Positions 12,378-22,487 of a stretch of DNA of 64,000 nt are shown here, one piece after another. How positions within the stretch are numbered: the stretch's first letter is position 1; every line of letters starts with the position of its first letter. The stretch comes from Asterochloris sp. CNOR1 (lineage: Eukaryota > Chlorophyta > Trebouxiophyceae > Trebouxiales > Trebouxiaceae): the NCBI GenBank assembly GCA_963969365.1, contig OZ017751.1, positions 434,001-498,000 on the forward strand, read 5' to 3'. Below the pieces are notes generated by a model, which was given only the letters and a program-made list of their open reading frames with translations, searched no databases and was not told the DNA's origin. The translations under genes and the position numbers were made by a program.

Positions 12378-15367
12378 TCAGTGCATGCGTTGCCGCTTGC
12401 TTGGCATGGGGTTCTGGAGGTTTGGGGGGCTGCGGCGGCCGCTCTCAGGGTAGTTGCCCACCCCCCGCGCATAGTGGCGTGGCATGAAGGCCGCCTGAAG
12501 GGACGCTAGATGGGACTCCAGCATCTGGGGCGGCAGGCCCATGAGGGTGCTGTACAGCTGGCGCTGCTGGAGGGACAGCTGGTGGGCAGCCGGGTCCATC
12601 TGGCGAGACATAGCCATCAGTGGGTCCATCAAAGGGCCCCCCATGCCGCCGCCACGCTGCTGCTGGAGGTGCAGCATGGCTGCCGTGGACATGGACATGA
12701 TGTCGGACGAGCGCCCAAACATGCTGTTGGGGTCCTGCATGCCTCGCAGCTGTGCCTCCAGCAGCTGCCTCTGCTCATGGGGCCCCAGCATGGCCGCCCG
12801 CCGCTGCGCCTCAGCCAGCATCAGCGGGTCGGCCATGCCTTGGTGGGGGGGCAGCATGTAACGCTGCTGCTGGGCCGCCGCCTGGTGCTGCTGATGCAGG
12901 GAGGGCAGCCCGGCCATGGCCGCTGACCGCTTCTGGGCCTCCAGTGCCCCACGGTGCTGCAGCTGCGCGGCGGCCTGCTGCCGCACGTAGCTGCGGGACA
13001 CCTCCCCATGATCCGGCGGCGAGCAGGGGCGGCTGGCGCTGCCCCGGCTAGTACGGCTGAGCGGCCGTGACACGGGCGACTGGTTGGCCTCGTGAGCTGC
13101 AGGCGGCGGCTGCTGATGGCGGGCGCCCGCACCTGGGGAGGGCGACCTGCTCACGGCCGCGCTGGGCGGGGCAGATGAGGGGCCTGGTTTGAGGGTGTTT
13201 GTGTGAATCGCTGTTTTGGAGGGGCGCACACGGACTGTGGCAGGCCCCATCATCTGCAGGAGGTGGGAGGGCTGGGGCTGGGTGCAGGGCGTGCAGGTGA
13301 GTGTAGGCAGTGGCCTCATGGGACGCGCGCTGGCCACAGCCGGTTCAGGCTCAAAGCGTCACGCTATGTGCTAGTGGGCAGGGCAGTGCAAGTGGTAGGC
13401 AAATGGTGTCGCGCATGGTGGGCAGGGTGGCCAGAAGGTGCTGGCAGTCAGAGGCTGATGAGGTGGTGGACAGCGGCGCAGAAAGAGAGGCAGGGCGGCG
13501 AAGAAAGTGAGGCAGGGCGGTGTATGGCTGGGGCTGGAAGGCGCACCGTGTTGTCATATTCCCTTGCCGACCGCGCCGCATCCTTGGTGTTGAACTCCAC
13601 CCAAGCCTTCTTCTGTCCTGCTGCTGCTGACAGGCGCACTGCAATGACTTCTCCACAGGCTGTGAAGAACTCTGCAATTGCCTGCGAGCAGAGGGAGTAC
13701 AGTGGGTGTCAGCAGAAGAGAGAGGCGATGCCAAAATACAGCAGGACTCGGCCATTTCAGCAGAGGTGCGCAGGAAGGGGCCCAGGCATGTCTGTCAACC
13801 TGCCAGATGTGGCTGCAATTCAGCAAACACATTGCCACTGCAGTATAGGCCTTGACAATCCCACCTCAGCTGTCAATGCTCAAAGCGAAAGTTCGCCTGC
13901 TCCAGAGGTGCTCCCCCCAACTGCACACCTGCCTCTTGCCCCAGGCACAAGGTGCACAACGGTGACATTGCAGAGTGGCAGGCAACCCCATGACACATCC
14001 ACAAGGGCCCATCATGGTTGTGGCATGACCAGCAGGGAACAGACCATACCACCTACCTGCTCATTCATGTTGTCCGCCACGCTCTCCACAAAGATGGTGC
14101 GCGCCACCCGGTCGGGGTCTTGGGGGGGGCGTTGGGCTGCCTTCCCCCGAGAGTCCACCACTGGAGGCGCCTGCACCCCGGGCAGGGGCCCCAGCAGCAT
14201 GTTGAACGCAGGCAGCTGCTGCATGAGCCGCGCTTGGGCCTGCGCCTGCATCAGGTTGAAGGGCTGCCCAAGCATGGGCATCGCCTGGGGCGGGGGCGGC
14301 AGTGCGGGGCGCTGGTCGCTCTTGGCCAGGCTGCAGCGGATCTGGCGGTCCCCCACCTTCAGGCCGTCCATGGCCAGGGCTGTGTGGGCCTCCCTGCAGG
14401 CCAAAGGGTTTGCTGAGCTTGAGAGCCACGATCGAGGACTTGGCTTGTGCAGCAGAAAATGCTCAGCCCCTGGGCGTGCAAACACTGTCCACGTTGTGCA
14501 AGAACACGCCTTTTGCAGTGGACGTAGAGGTGCCTGAGATTGTGAGCCCTGGCAGAGGGATCGTGCATCAAAGAGGTGTGGCCCCATCCACGGGTGCCTG
14601 CACTGGATGCGCCTCATTCTGCATGAGGGACTGCATCTTCACAGATGGGAAAGCAGGACACATGCACATGCAGCCAATCCCAATGGGAAGCCAGTGCAGA
14701 GGGGCGATGCTGAAATACAGGAGCTGGCAAGGCAGGCACAAATAAAGAGGGGCAATATGACAGTAGCTGAGGCCCGAGCCAGGCGGGGGTGCAGCAGAAA
14801 CTCACGAGGGCTCTGAGAACTCAATGAAACAGTAGACAGTATGGAGCCCCTTCTTCCTGCACACAGACGAGGAGTGAGGGATCCAGACCAGGAGAGCACA
14901 GGTTGATGCAGGACAGCTTACTGTCACAATGGCTTACCCTGCGATGCGCACGTCTGTGACCCTCCCTGCATTCTCAAAGATCGATCTGCAGGCAAAGCAG
15001 GCAAGGTGTAAGTGCAAGCCCTGATGCACGCCAGGAAACGTCCAGCGCACCACCAGCCTCACCTGAGCGTGTCCTCGTCTACAGTGGCGGGCACATTGCC
15101 GCAGTACACAGTCCTGGAGTCCTGCAGCACTTGAGCCTACAACTCAGGCCACCTGTCACAGCAAGCAGCCCTGCCGCATGATCCGGGCTGCAAGGGCTAG
15201 AGGAAGGCTGCACAGCCGGCCAAACAAGACGCAGCGTCAAAGAGATAACCGTCTCTTGCGGAACGTGTCCAGGCAAGGCGGGGCATTGTGTCCAGTTCAG
15301 CACAGCCCTGCCAGGAGGCGCTGCAAGGCAAACGGGACCGTAAGGCGCGAAAGGCGCTCACCTGCAT
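12378..15367 (-). CDS. Two-RRM RNA-binding protein, CID8-13 type
   Basis: A cytoplasmic mRNA-binding protein by family analogy. Exons in phase: 15367-15362, 15121-15063, 14985-14938, 14856-14806, 14393-14057, 13681-13547 and 13253-12378 (stop). RRM1 reads RTVYCGNVPATVDEDTLRS, then FENAGRVTDVRI, VYCFIEFSE (RNP1-like) and AHTALAMDGLKVGDRQIR. RRM2 starts VARTIFVESVADNMNEQAIA and closes with GPATVRVRPSKTAI. That RV.PSKTAI ending of each RRM is characteristic of plant CTC-interacting-domain proteins CID8-13, which bind poly(A)-binding protein. The roughly 290-residue C-terminal exon is Gln/Met/Pro-rich and low-complexity. The start is uncertain: the preceding exon (about 15470-15362) is open but has only one in-frame ATG, at its very end, so a PABP-binding PAM2 motif would have to lie on an exon I cannot identify. 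Confidence 0.85.
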
Positions 15368-15543
15368 GGTCAGACTGGCATTGCTCCGGCTGTTGACGGC
15401 CTCCTTGGAGTACTGACTCTGCAGCTCAAAGACCCCTGCCCCAGATACCTCAGGCAGCAGGAAGCTCTGCACTCACTGATAATCTGGTTGAAAAATATCA
15501 AAGACAATTTAAATTGCCTTCTAGCTTCCGCAGTTCTGCAACC
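15368..15543. promoter_or_regulatory. Short divergent promoter region, RRM gene / COX7C-like gene
   Basis: At most 176 bp separate the two inferred start codons. An AT-rich stretch (about 15487-15515) contrasts with the GC-rich surroundings and could include core promoter elements. The open minus-strand exon at 15362-15470 may use part of this interval as 5' UTR or as additional coding sequence. Confidence 0.35.
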
Positions 15544-15983
15544 ATGAGCCAGGCTCTCAAGAAGCTGGTGCAGGAGGCCCCCAAGGCTGTCAGCCTGGGA
15601 GCACGAGGCATCAGGACGGGTGCAGCTGCCAAATCTGGGGATCATGGCCATCACTCCACAGGGGTGCGGCCACAATGGCACTGTAAATGCACTCCAGCAA
15701 ATGCTTGCGCTGCTGCTCAGCATTGGCAGACCTCCTGGTGCCTGCAGAGCTACGAGGATTACATCCATGCGCCCCACATGTACAACATCGACCGCATGAC
15801 CCATAAAAAGCTGAAGTTTGGCTTGGGCTGCGCCTCTGTCCTTGGGCTGGGCCTTGGCATACCCTTCTTTGCAGTTCACTTCCAAAACTCCAAGATGGTG
15901 AGGCCTGCCATGGGTTCCTATGCTGTGCACTTGTTCCTGCCACAGCTTATGACACTATCACGTGCATCATGCAGGCCACATGA
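15544..15983 (+). CDS. Small mitochondrial protein resembling cytochrome c oxidase subunit VIIc
   Basis: Three exons (15544-15663, 15748-15897, 15975-15983) join in frame to a 92-residue protein starting MSQALKKLVQEAPKAVSLG, an amphipathic, Arg/Ala-rich and acid-poor stretch typical of a mitochondrial presequence. After HAPHMYNIDRMTHKKLKFG comes one membrane span, ASVLGLGLGIPFFAVHF, then a short polar end. The layout (presequence, single span ending in Gly..PFF.V..Q) resembles cytochrome c oxidase subunit VIIc of respiratory complex IV. That identification rests on topology and a few residues only. The last exon supplies just Ala-Thr-stop after a 77-bp intron; without that splice the frame stays open to about 16029 with unlikely sequence. 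Confidence 0.55.
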
Positions 15984-16067
15984 GCCCCAACTCCGCCGCA
16001 ATGGTGCCACCAGAGTCTGCGTGCAGTAAACTTGACTATGTAACGCATGTCAGGCCATTTCAACGCT

Positions 16068-18004
16068 TCAGTGCTGGGCCGATATGAGGGCATTTGCATC
16101 CCCCAGGGGCCCTGCTGCGTGCCAGACTCCTCCGCCGTTGAGGCCTTTTTGGCAGAGGCCTGACGATGCGGTGAAGATGCTGCTGCCACCAAGGCCCTGC
16201 ATGTCAAAATGATGCATTGTTGGCAAGGCACAGCAACCAGTCATTGCACTCAGCCTGGCCACAAGAGACTCAGCAAGTGAAAGCTGATCTGCCACCCATC
16301 AGGCTGCCCGATTACACAGCACAGCATGGGCAGGCGCCCCACCGCGTCAGAATCCCAGCCTTCATGAGAGTAAGAATCAGTGCAGCGCCTAATGGCTGCT
16401 CTGTTTTCCCGTGTCTGAAGGCATTCACCTCAGCAGAGAAGTCGCCCTTAAAGTTGGATCCATCCTGCAGCATCCAGGTGCCCTGCACAAATTTGCCCTG
16501 GCTCCAGGTGCCCTCCTGCTGGCTGGAGGTCGCCTGCAGCATGCATGAGTTGGCGTTTCGATATTTATAAAGCTGGTTTGAGCAGTGTGCAGGGCACATG
16601 GCTGGTAAAGGTAGCTGGGTAAGGCTGCAGGCACAATATAGTGCTGACACTCTCAGGATGGACTGGGGAACTGACGTTTGCCTACCATTCAATCAGCTGC
16701 AGCATGGCTGCCACAAGGCTGCTCCTGCCTGTTGAAGCTTGTTGCTGTGCAGTGATGTGTTTACTTTGATGGTGCTGAGCCGCCTGCCTGGGACTTGCTG
16801 CAGAGCTGCCAGCATGCTGTTGCTAGACACAAGCTGCAATCAAAGCAGGCCTCACTTTGAAAGACCTTGACAGACAGAGAGCCACCCCTGTGCTCTGGTC
16901 CCTGCCATGATTCGCTCTGGTGCTGACAAAGAGCTGCCGCAGTCTAAGCATGCCTTACCTTGAAGTAGTACGAGCCACTACCATGCTTCAGGCCCTGCTG
17001 AAATGTGCCCTGAAAGATGTCGCCATTGGGGTACTTGTAGCAACCGTCCCCATCTGGTTTGTTGTCTGCCCACTGGCCTGCAGCCCACAGCGCCCACTGT
17101 CACTAAGAGGCTGGCAGATGCCGATGGCTGTGCCAAAGAGCACCATTTGCGGCTGCAGGGCAGCGACGCCACAGCCCATGCACCCTGGCCCTTGGGGTAT
17201 ATGGGCGCCATTTGCGTAGTTGCCTGTGCAGATGGGCAGGGGTGGCAGGCAGACTACAGCAGGAAATGGTCCAGCAGTGTTTGCCTGAAAGTGGGTGGGT
17301 GCCAGTGGTCAGTGGAGCATTGTGCAAGCCGCATATCACACAGCAGTAGAGACCCCCACTGCCGCTGCACCAGCCACAACGGCCCATGGCATGGAGTGGA
17401 GTTGCATAAGCGGGGGGGTTCTACATTTTGGGCCAATGACAGGCAGGGGCCCGCAGCAAGGCATGCAGATGATAAGCCCTATAATCCTCCAGCATTCAGA
17501 GCAATGAATAGACAACAGGCCTTTCAGCAGCAGGCAATGGTACTTGTGCAGCGCTCACTCTTCCACAGCACTCACCTTCGTACTCCCCCTTGTCTGGGAA
17601 CACCATGCGCCCCTGTCCATGCCTGGCGCCAGCCCTGTAGTCGCCGTCATAAACACTACCATTGCTCCAGGTGTATCTGCCTCTTCCATCTCGCAGGCCG
17701 TGCTGCAAGGTACCCTCAAACTTGTCGCCTGGCTTCTCCTCTTCCTCTTCATCTTTCTTAGGTGGTGGGGGGAACTGCAGGACACCCTGCATGAGGACAG
17801 TGCAGGGTGCCTGCAGGAGCAACCATGGGCAACGGCAGGAGCTGCACTGCATGCTCATTGCAACAACTGCTGAGGGTGATGGCACAGGCCCTTGATGGGG
17901 ATGTCTGCTGTTTCGATGTGGCCCACCTGGCCGTGGGCTTTGCCAGCATCATCGTATTCTCCAGTCCACTTCAGTTGCGGAGTCCCGCTGCCTTCTTCAG
18001 CCAT
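16068..18004 (-). CDS. MORN-repeat protein, radial-spoke-head-1-like
   Basis: MORN repeats (about 23 residues, Y.G.W..G..HG.G.) bind membranes or form protein scaffolds. Exon 1 (18004-17927) starts MAEEGSGTPQLKWTGEYDDA. Exon 2 (17786-17576) has an acidic run followed by FEGTLQHGLRDGRGRYTW and YDGDYRAGARHGQGRMVF. Later exons carry GNYANGAHIPQGPG (about 17230-17150), GDGCYKYPNGDIFQGTF (about 17092-16970) and EGTWSQGKFVQGTWMLQDG (about 16533-16430). At least five MORN units are visible. The unit arrangement resembles radial spoke head protein 1, but plant-type MORN proteins without any flagellar role look similar. The 3' end is uncertain; I placed the stop at 16068 in an open frame after a TGCAG acceptor. 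Confidence 0.7.
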
Positions 18005-18201
18005 GGCTTGTCACTCAGACGTCTTGCTCATGCAGGCTTAGGTCTGCGATCTTACATGACACCATCTCTTAGCTGCTCACAGCCTTGACAAAGGAATGCT
18101 GAGTGGATGAGCAGCATTGTCAATGAACATCACAGCCCAACCTCACTGTGTCTCCTGAAGTAATGATCTTGAAACATCATGAGGAGCAGGCCCGCAAACC
18201 A

Positions 18202-18680
18202 TCACAAGCTCAGTCTGGTGGTCCCGAGCAAAGCCTGGCTATGGGAATGCGGCAAGGAGAGGCCATAACGGCGGACAGCATGCTGCTACAATTCATGCCA
18301 CCAGGGGATTGGAGCATTGATTTTGGGGGGCGCCGCAAGCCATTGTGACCAGCATGACTTGGCTCCTCGTGATAACAGAGTGGGGAGAAGAGCAAATCCC
18401 CTACTAAGTAAAATAGAGGGGTCAAGCAGTGGAGCTCCACCGCTTCCCCATGCTATATGGGTATTTCTCGGTCTGGCGCCAAGATGCCGCAGGGCAACAT
18501 GAACCAAGGTCGACACTGATGCACAGGCACCTGCTTTTCCGCAGTGCCTCTGGTGCTTGGCATCAGCCTCACTCTCACCCCGAGCTGAAGCTGCCAACAG
18601 CCCTCCTCACGGGCTGCAGCACTCGCAGCTTGCACCAGACTGAGGAACTTGGACATCACCGGCCTCGCTGGCTGCTGCAT
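18202..18680 (-). CDS. Possible small two-exon gene, unknown
   Basis: A minus-strand frame beginning at 18680 (MQQPARPVMSKFLSLVQAA) runs to a GTGAGA donor near 18592. An acceptor ending GTAG near 18290 would continue it in phase 0 to a stop at 18202. The first part is a plausible amphipathic helix. No family is recognised and it may be spurious. The rest of 18005-19015 shows nothing I can support. Confidence 0.22.
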
Positions 18681-19015
18681 GGGCTCAGCGGCCAGCCCTC
18701 CTGCCTCAAGAAAGTCGCAATGGTTTGAAGGATTATTCTTTAAACGGATGAGAGGTGTCCATCCAGATTGCTGGCGGCTGGACCATGCTGGCCCCTGAGC
18801 AAGACCTTACTGTCTACATTATGGTGTATGTATTCAGCAACACCAGGCTGTGACACTTGCTGCATCTGAGATACCTCCACCCCATGACAGCAATCCCCCG
18901 TTACAGCCACTAGCTGGGTTTCAACGCCTGTGGGTAGGTAGACAGATCTGCTGCAATCTTTGACCAGCTGGCGTTAGATTTGTTCACCCCCCATCAATTT
19001 ATTCGCATTGCCAGA

Positions 19016-21792
19016 ATGATCGCGATACTGTCCATTCGGCAGGCCAGGCCTGTCTGCACTCCCTGCAGGTTTCGCACAGTGAGTTGCAAGGCCGAGGCAT
19101 CAGTTCCTCCCTCCAGGAGGCAGCTTCTGTCTGCTGGAGCTGCTGGGGCTGCCAGCCTCCTGTTGACTCGGCAGAAGGCTGTGGCGCTGGAGCTCTTTGA
19201 TCACACGCAGTACAAACGTAGGTGTTATTTTCTACCTGATTGCAGCCATCCTGCCGCAGTGCTGAGCATGGCAGCCATGTCCTTCCATCCTGGCGCATGG
19301 CTCTAATAAGTTGTGGCACCTGACATTGACAACCCTATTGGGCCTGTGCAGCCTCGCTCGACAGGCTGGACCAATCCAGGGACGATGCAGCCAACTACAA
19401 GCAGGCCCGGTACTTCATGCAGGAGCTGAACCTGCTTGGGTGAGGATGGCACTGCAACCTGTCAGCAGCATTTCCGTGCTCTCTGCTGCTGAGGCTCCTG
19501 CTGCGTTCCCAGGATTCGCTCGGAGCCACGCTACAGTCAGCATTATGCCTGCCACACAGGCTCGTATGCATGCATGCACAGCCCTGCATGAAATCGTAAC
19601 TTATCCTTACATCATGCCCTCTTGGCCCTGTGTCAAACTCAAAGCATCAGCAGCGTTCATGGCCTGCACTTGCAGAGAAATGCTTTCCAGGTGCTGGCCG
19701 CTCCAGTCTATGCTGCATCAAGCTTTGGCCCCATGCTCGACCACACGATAGCACCTGAATATCAGGCTGAGCTCTCCCTACCTCCCTGTGCATCAGACCT
19801 GTGGCCTTCCAGCCCTTTAGCAGACCACCCATTTGCATCACCCTTCTTGTGCACTTACTGCTGCCCTGCAAGCCTGCCAGATGCACAAGGCATCTCTGCG
19901 TTCAAGTGCCTCACCTGGTCTGTGCTGTCCCTGCCTCCCTGCAGCAGCGAGCTAAACCCCCAGAATGCATCTCTGCCGCTTGCCACCCCACCCAGCCTGC
20001 CCTTTCCATGCCTCCCAGCAGCAGTCTGCCTGACAGCTCTGTGGTTGCCAGCACGCCGCATTGTCCCCTTGCCATAGAGCATCGCTTTCACAAGCCTGAG
20101 CAGTCCATGCCGCCCTCCCACGCGATGTGCATGCGCAGATGGCATGAAGACCCCATACCAAGCTGCTCACTCCCTGGCCCCATGCAGGCTCGCTGACCAT
20201 GCACAGGAGGGCACGCAAGTCCCTGCTGCACTTCAGCTGCTCAATCCCTGGCCCCATGCAGGCTGAATTGGTCACGCAGAGGACGCGCAAGTCCCTGTTC
20301 CACCCAACCTGCCCACCTGCTCTGCCTCACTTCTGGTCCCCTGCAGGCCTCTGGAACGTTTGAAAAGAGACCTACAAGTCGCTACTGCATCCAGCCTGAG
20401 CGTTCCTGGGCCCCTGCTGGCTCGCTGTGCATGCAAACAGGGCATGTGAACCCCACCTGCACCAGCCTGAGTGCTCCCTTGCCCCCTGCAGGCCTGAGGA
20501 GCATGCAAAGAGGGCACGCGAGTCCCTGGACAGGCTGCAACGCGACATCAAGGCGTCCGTGGACCGCAAGAGCTGGCCCCGGGTGACAGCAGACCTCAGG
20601 CACCAGATGGGCACCCTGAGGTGAGCTGCAGTCTGCAGATAACCTGGGCAATTGCAGACCATCTGGGTGACCATATCCGGGGAATTTTTGTCACATGATT
20701 TCGCAGAAGTCAGGCACCGGACGGGCAATCTGAGGTGAGCTGCCCAGAGCAGAATGGCAACCAGATATCTTGTGCAGCTGCACCGGTCACGCAGACTCAG
20801 CAGCATCCCTGCATCTGGGCCAATCTGCTTGTCACCCAGTGCAGACTCTACAGCCTGCGTTTCCTCCAATGCTCCCTCTGCACCTCCTGCAACTTCACCC
20901 ATCGTGCAGATGCAATGACCCTCCTGCGACTGGGCCAGGCTGCTTGCCGCCAGTGCAAACTCAGCAGCCTGCAAAGCGCCCCCTGCCTTGCTGCCAGGCT
21001 TTCTGCCCTGCACCCATCTGCTTTCACCCAGAGAGTACCTTCCATGCAGCCTGTAGTCTGTGCGCCCTGATTGGTGCAGAGTGCTCCCTGTCCTGCCTGT
21101 GGGTCTGGCTTGCACCCGCTGACCGCCACCATGCAGGGTCATCAGTGGTCCTGCGTGTGCCTCAAAACATTTCCTTCGTGCAGGCACAACCTGGACAAGC
21201 AGTTGCCATGAAGCGAATATGATCAGCACTCCTGCACTCCTTCTGCACATATTCTTCTGGTGTGCTGCTGGAACAAGACAGACAAGCCGACTGCCACAGG
21301 CAGGCAGCAGCCCTCCTGCAGCACTCCCTATCGAAAGCTCTCTCTGGCCTGCCTGCAGATATGACCTGGACAAGCTGATTGCGGCCAAGGACAAGAGCGC
21401 CCGCAAGGAGGCCAGCAAGCTGGAGGAGGCAGCCATGCAGGCGCTGTCAGATGTGAGTCCCTCCTGTGACAGCCAGAAACAGCACTGCTCATGCCTCACT
21501 GACCAAAAGCCCAGTCTGCCTCATACACCCCCATCCCTGCTGTGGTACCTTGCTTGCTGAGTTGTCTGCATGGCGGCTGCAACTCGCAGGCTCCTGCCTC
21601 ACAATTCCTCACCCTGCTGCAGCTGTCCAACCAAAAACAGCGGCAAAGGTTTCCTGCTGGCGCCCTGCATGCCAACCTCGTTTCACCCTGCTGCAGCTGG
21701 ACCAGTCCGCCCGCTACAATGGCAAGGGTGCCAGTGAAAATTATGAGGCTGCAGTCAAGGCGCTCAGCGATGTGGTGTCCTTCCTGGCGTGA
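19016..21792 (+). CDS. psbQ: PsbQ-type photosystem II oxygen-evolving enhancer protein (OEE3)
   Basis: A lumenal subunit that stabilises the Mn/Ca cluster of photosystem II; NDH-associated PsbQ-like paralogues cannot be fully excluded. Five exons (19016-19217, 19352-19439, 20492-20620, 21359-21452, 21697-21792) sum to exactly 203 codons including stop. Residues 1 to about 30 are a basic chloroplast transit peptide. SRRQLLSAGAAGAASLLL followed by AVA is a twin-arginine lumenal signal with a processing site. The mature part starts LELFDHTQYK and is all-helical: LDQSRDDAANYKQARYFMQE, AKRARESLDRLQRDIKASVD, WPRVTADLRHQMGTLR, LDKLIAAKDKSARKEA and a final ALSDVVSFLA. This four-helix layout with a conserved Trp and LR..(M/V)GTLR is the PsbQ signature. 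Introns 2-4 contain decayed copies of neighbouring exon edges. Confidence 0.88.
20164..20453 (+). repeat. Decayed tandem copies of the PsbQ exon-3 acceptor region
   Basis: Four imperfect units (about 20164-20225, 20239-20297, 20326-20386, 20391-20453), spaced about 65-85 bp, each resemble the genuine acceptor plus the first 35 bases of exon 3 (20470-20540). They share a CCC(T)GGCCCC.TGCAGGC core, then a CATGCA(A/C)AG..GGGCACGC-like stretch and AGTCCCTG. They lie inside intron 2 and lack a usable frame. Confidence 0.75.
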
Positions 21793-22487
21793 CGTCCTCA
21801 CATGGCCAGTGTATTTTGATAGTGAGAGATGGAGGCCCCAGTTGATTGACCGCACCAGCCAGTGTTTTTGATCTCTTGTGCTGCAAGCAGAACTTGTCTA
21901 AGAGTGTTCAGTTTGCACCCATGGTGGTGCAGAGGAGCCAGACGTTGCATGTTGAGATCGTTGTGCTGACTTCAGACGTATGTGCCTGTCAGCCTGTCTC
22001 CTGCCTGTTGTGCTCAAGTCCCCAACACAGATGCCCTTGTGTTAAAGTAGCACCTTCCTGCATGCATACGGTTTTGTTGGACAAGTGCATCGTGCCCGCA
22101 TTGGTGTACCAAAGCCCATCGTTTTCATGTGAGTGAGGATTACTGTGTGCTGTGACATTTCCCTGCTTGCACTGAAGCGACCTCTGGCTGCTGATGAGTT
22201 CCTTGATGAATGTACCCCTCCTGCATGTTTGTACCTTGTGATGTACCTTGCTGAATGTGATGGCTGTATCAGCAGATGAACAGCTCTGAAGTGTGTAAGC
22301 TGCAGGGTGAGTTGAAACACAGGAACAGGTTTGGTTGGTTACAAGGCTTGTCATGAAGGCAAAGGAGTTCAGAAGGCAGGAGAGTCGCATGGGCATCAGT
22401 ACTGTGCAAAAGGTTGTTCAGAGCCTACCCTGAGTAGGAAAGCAATGCATATGTACACAACTGATGAGCATGCTATATACAGCCTGA
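21793..22487. other. Intergenic region between convergent genes
   Basis: Follows the PsbQ stop and precedes the end of the minus-strand GATA gene, so it should hold two 3' untranslated regions. It is AT-richer than the coding flanks. Open frames are short and featureless. Confidence 0.4.

Noticed and set aside
13203-14537. Open frame of 444 codons on the plus strand
   Set aside because: It is antisense to the RRM exons of the CID-type gene, which carry clear domains and in-phase splice sites. The plus frame has no recognisable motif.
20372-21499. Open frame of 375 codons on the minus strand
   Set aside because: Antisense to PsbQ exons 3 and 4; Cys/Ser/Leu-rich without motifs, a shadow of CAG-rich sequence.
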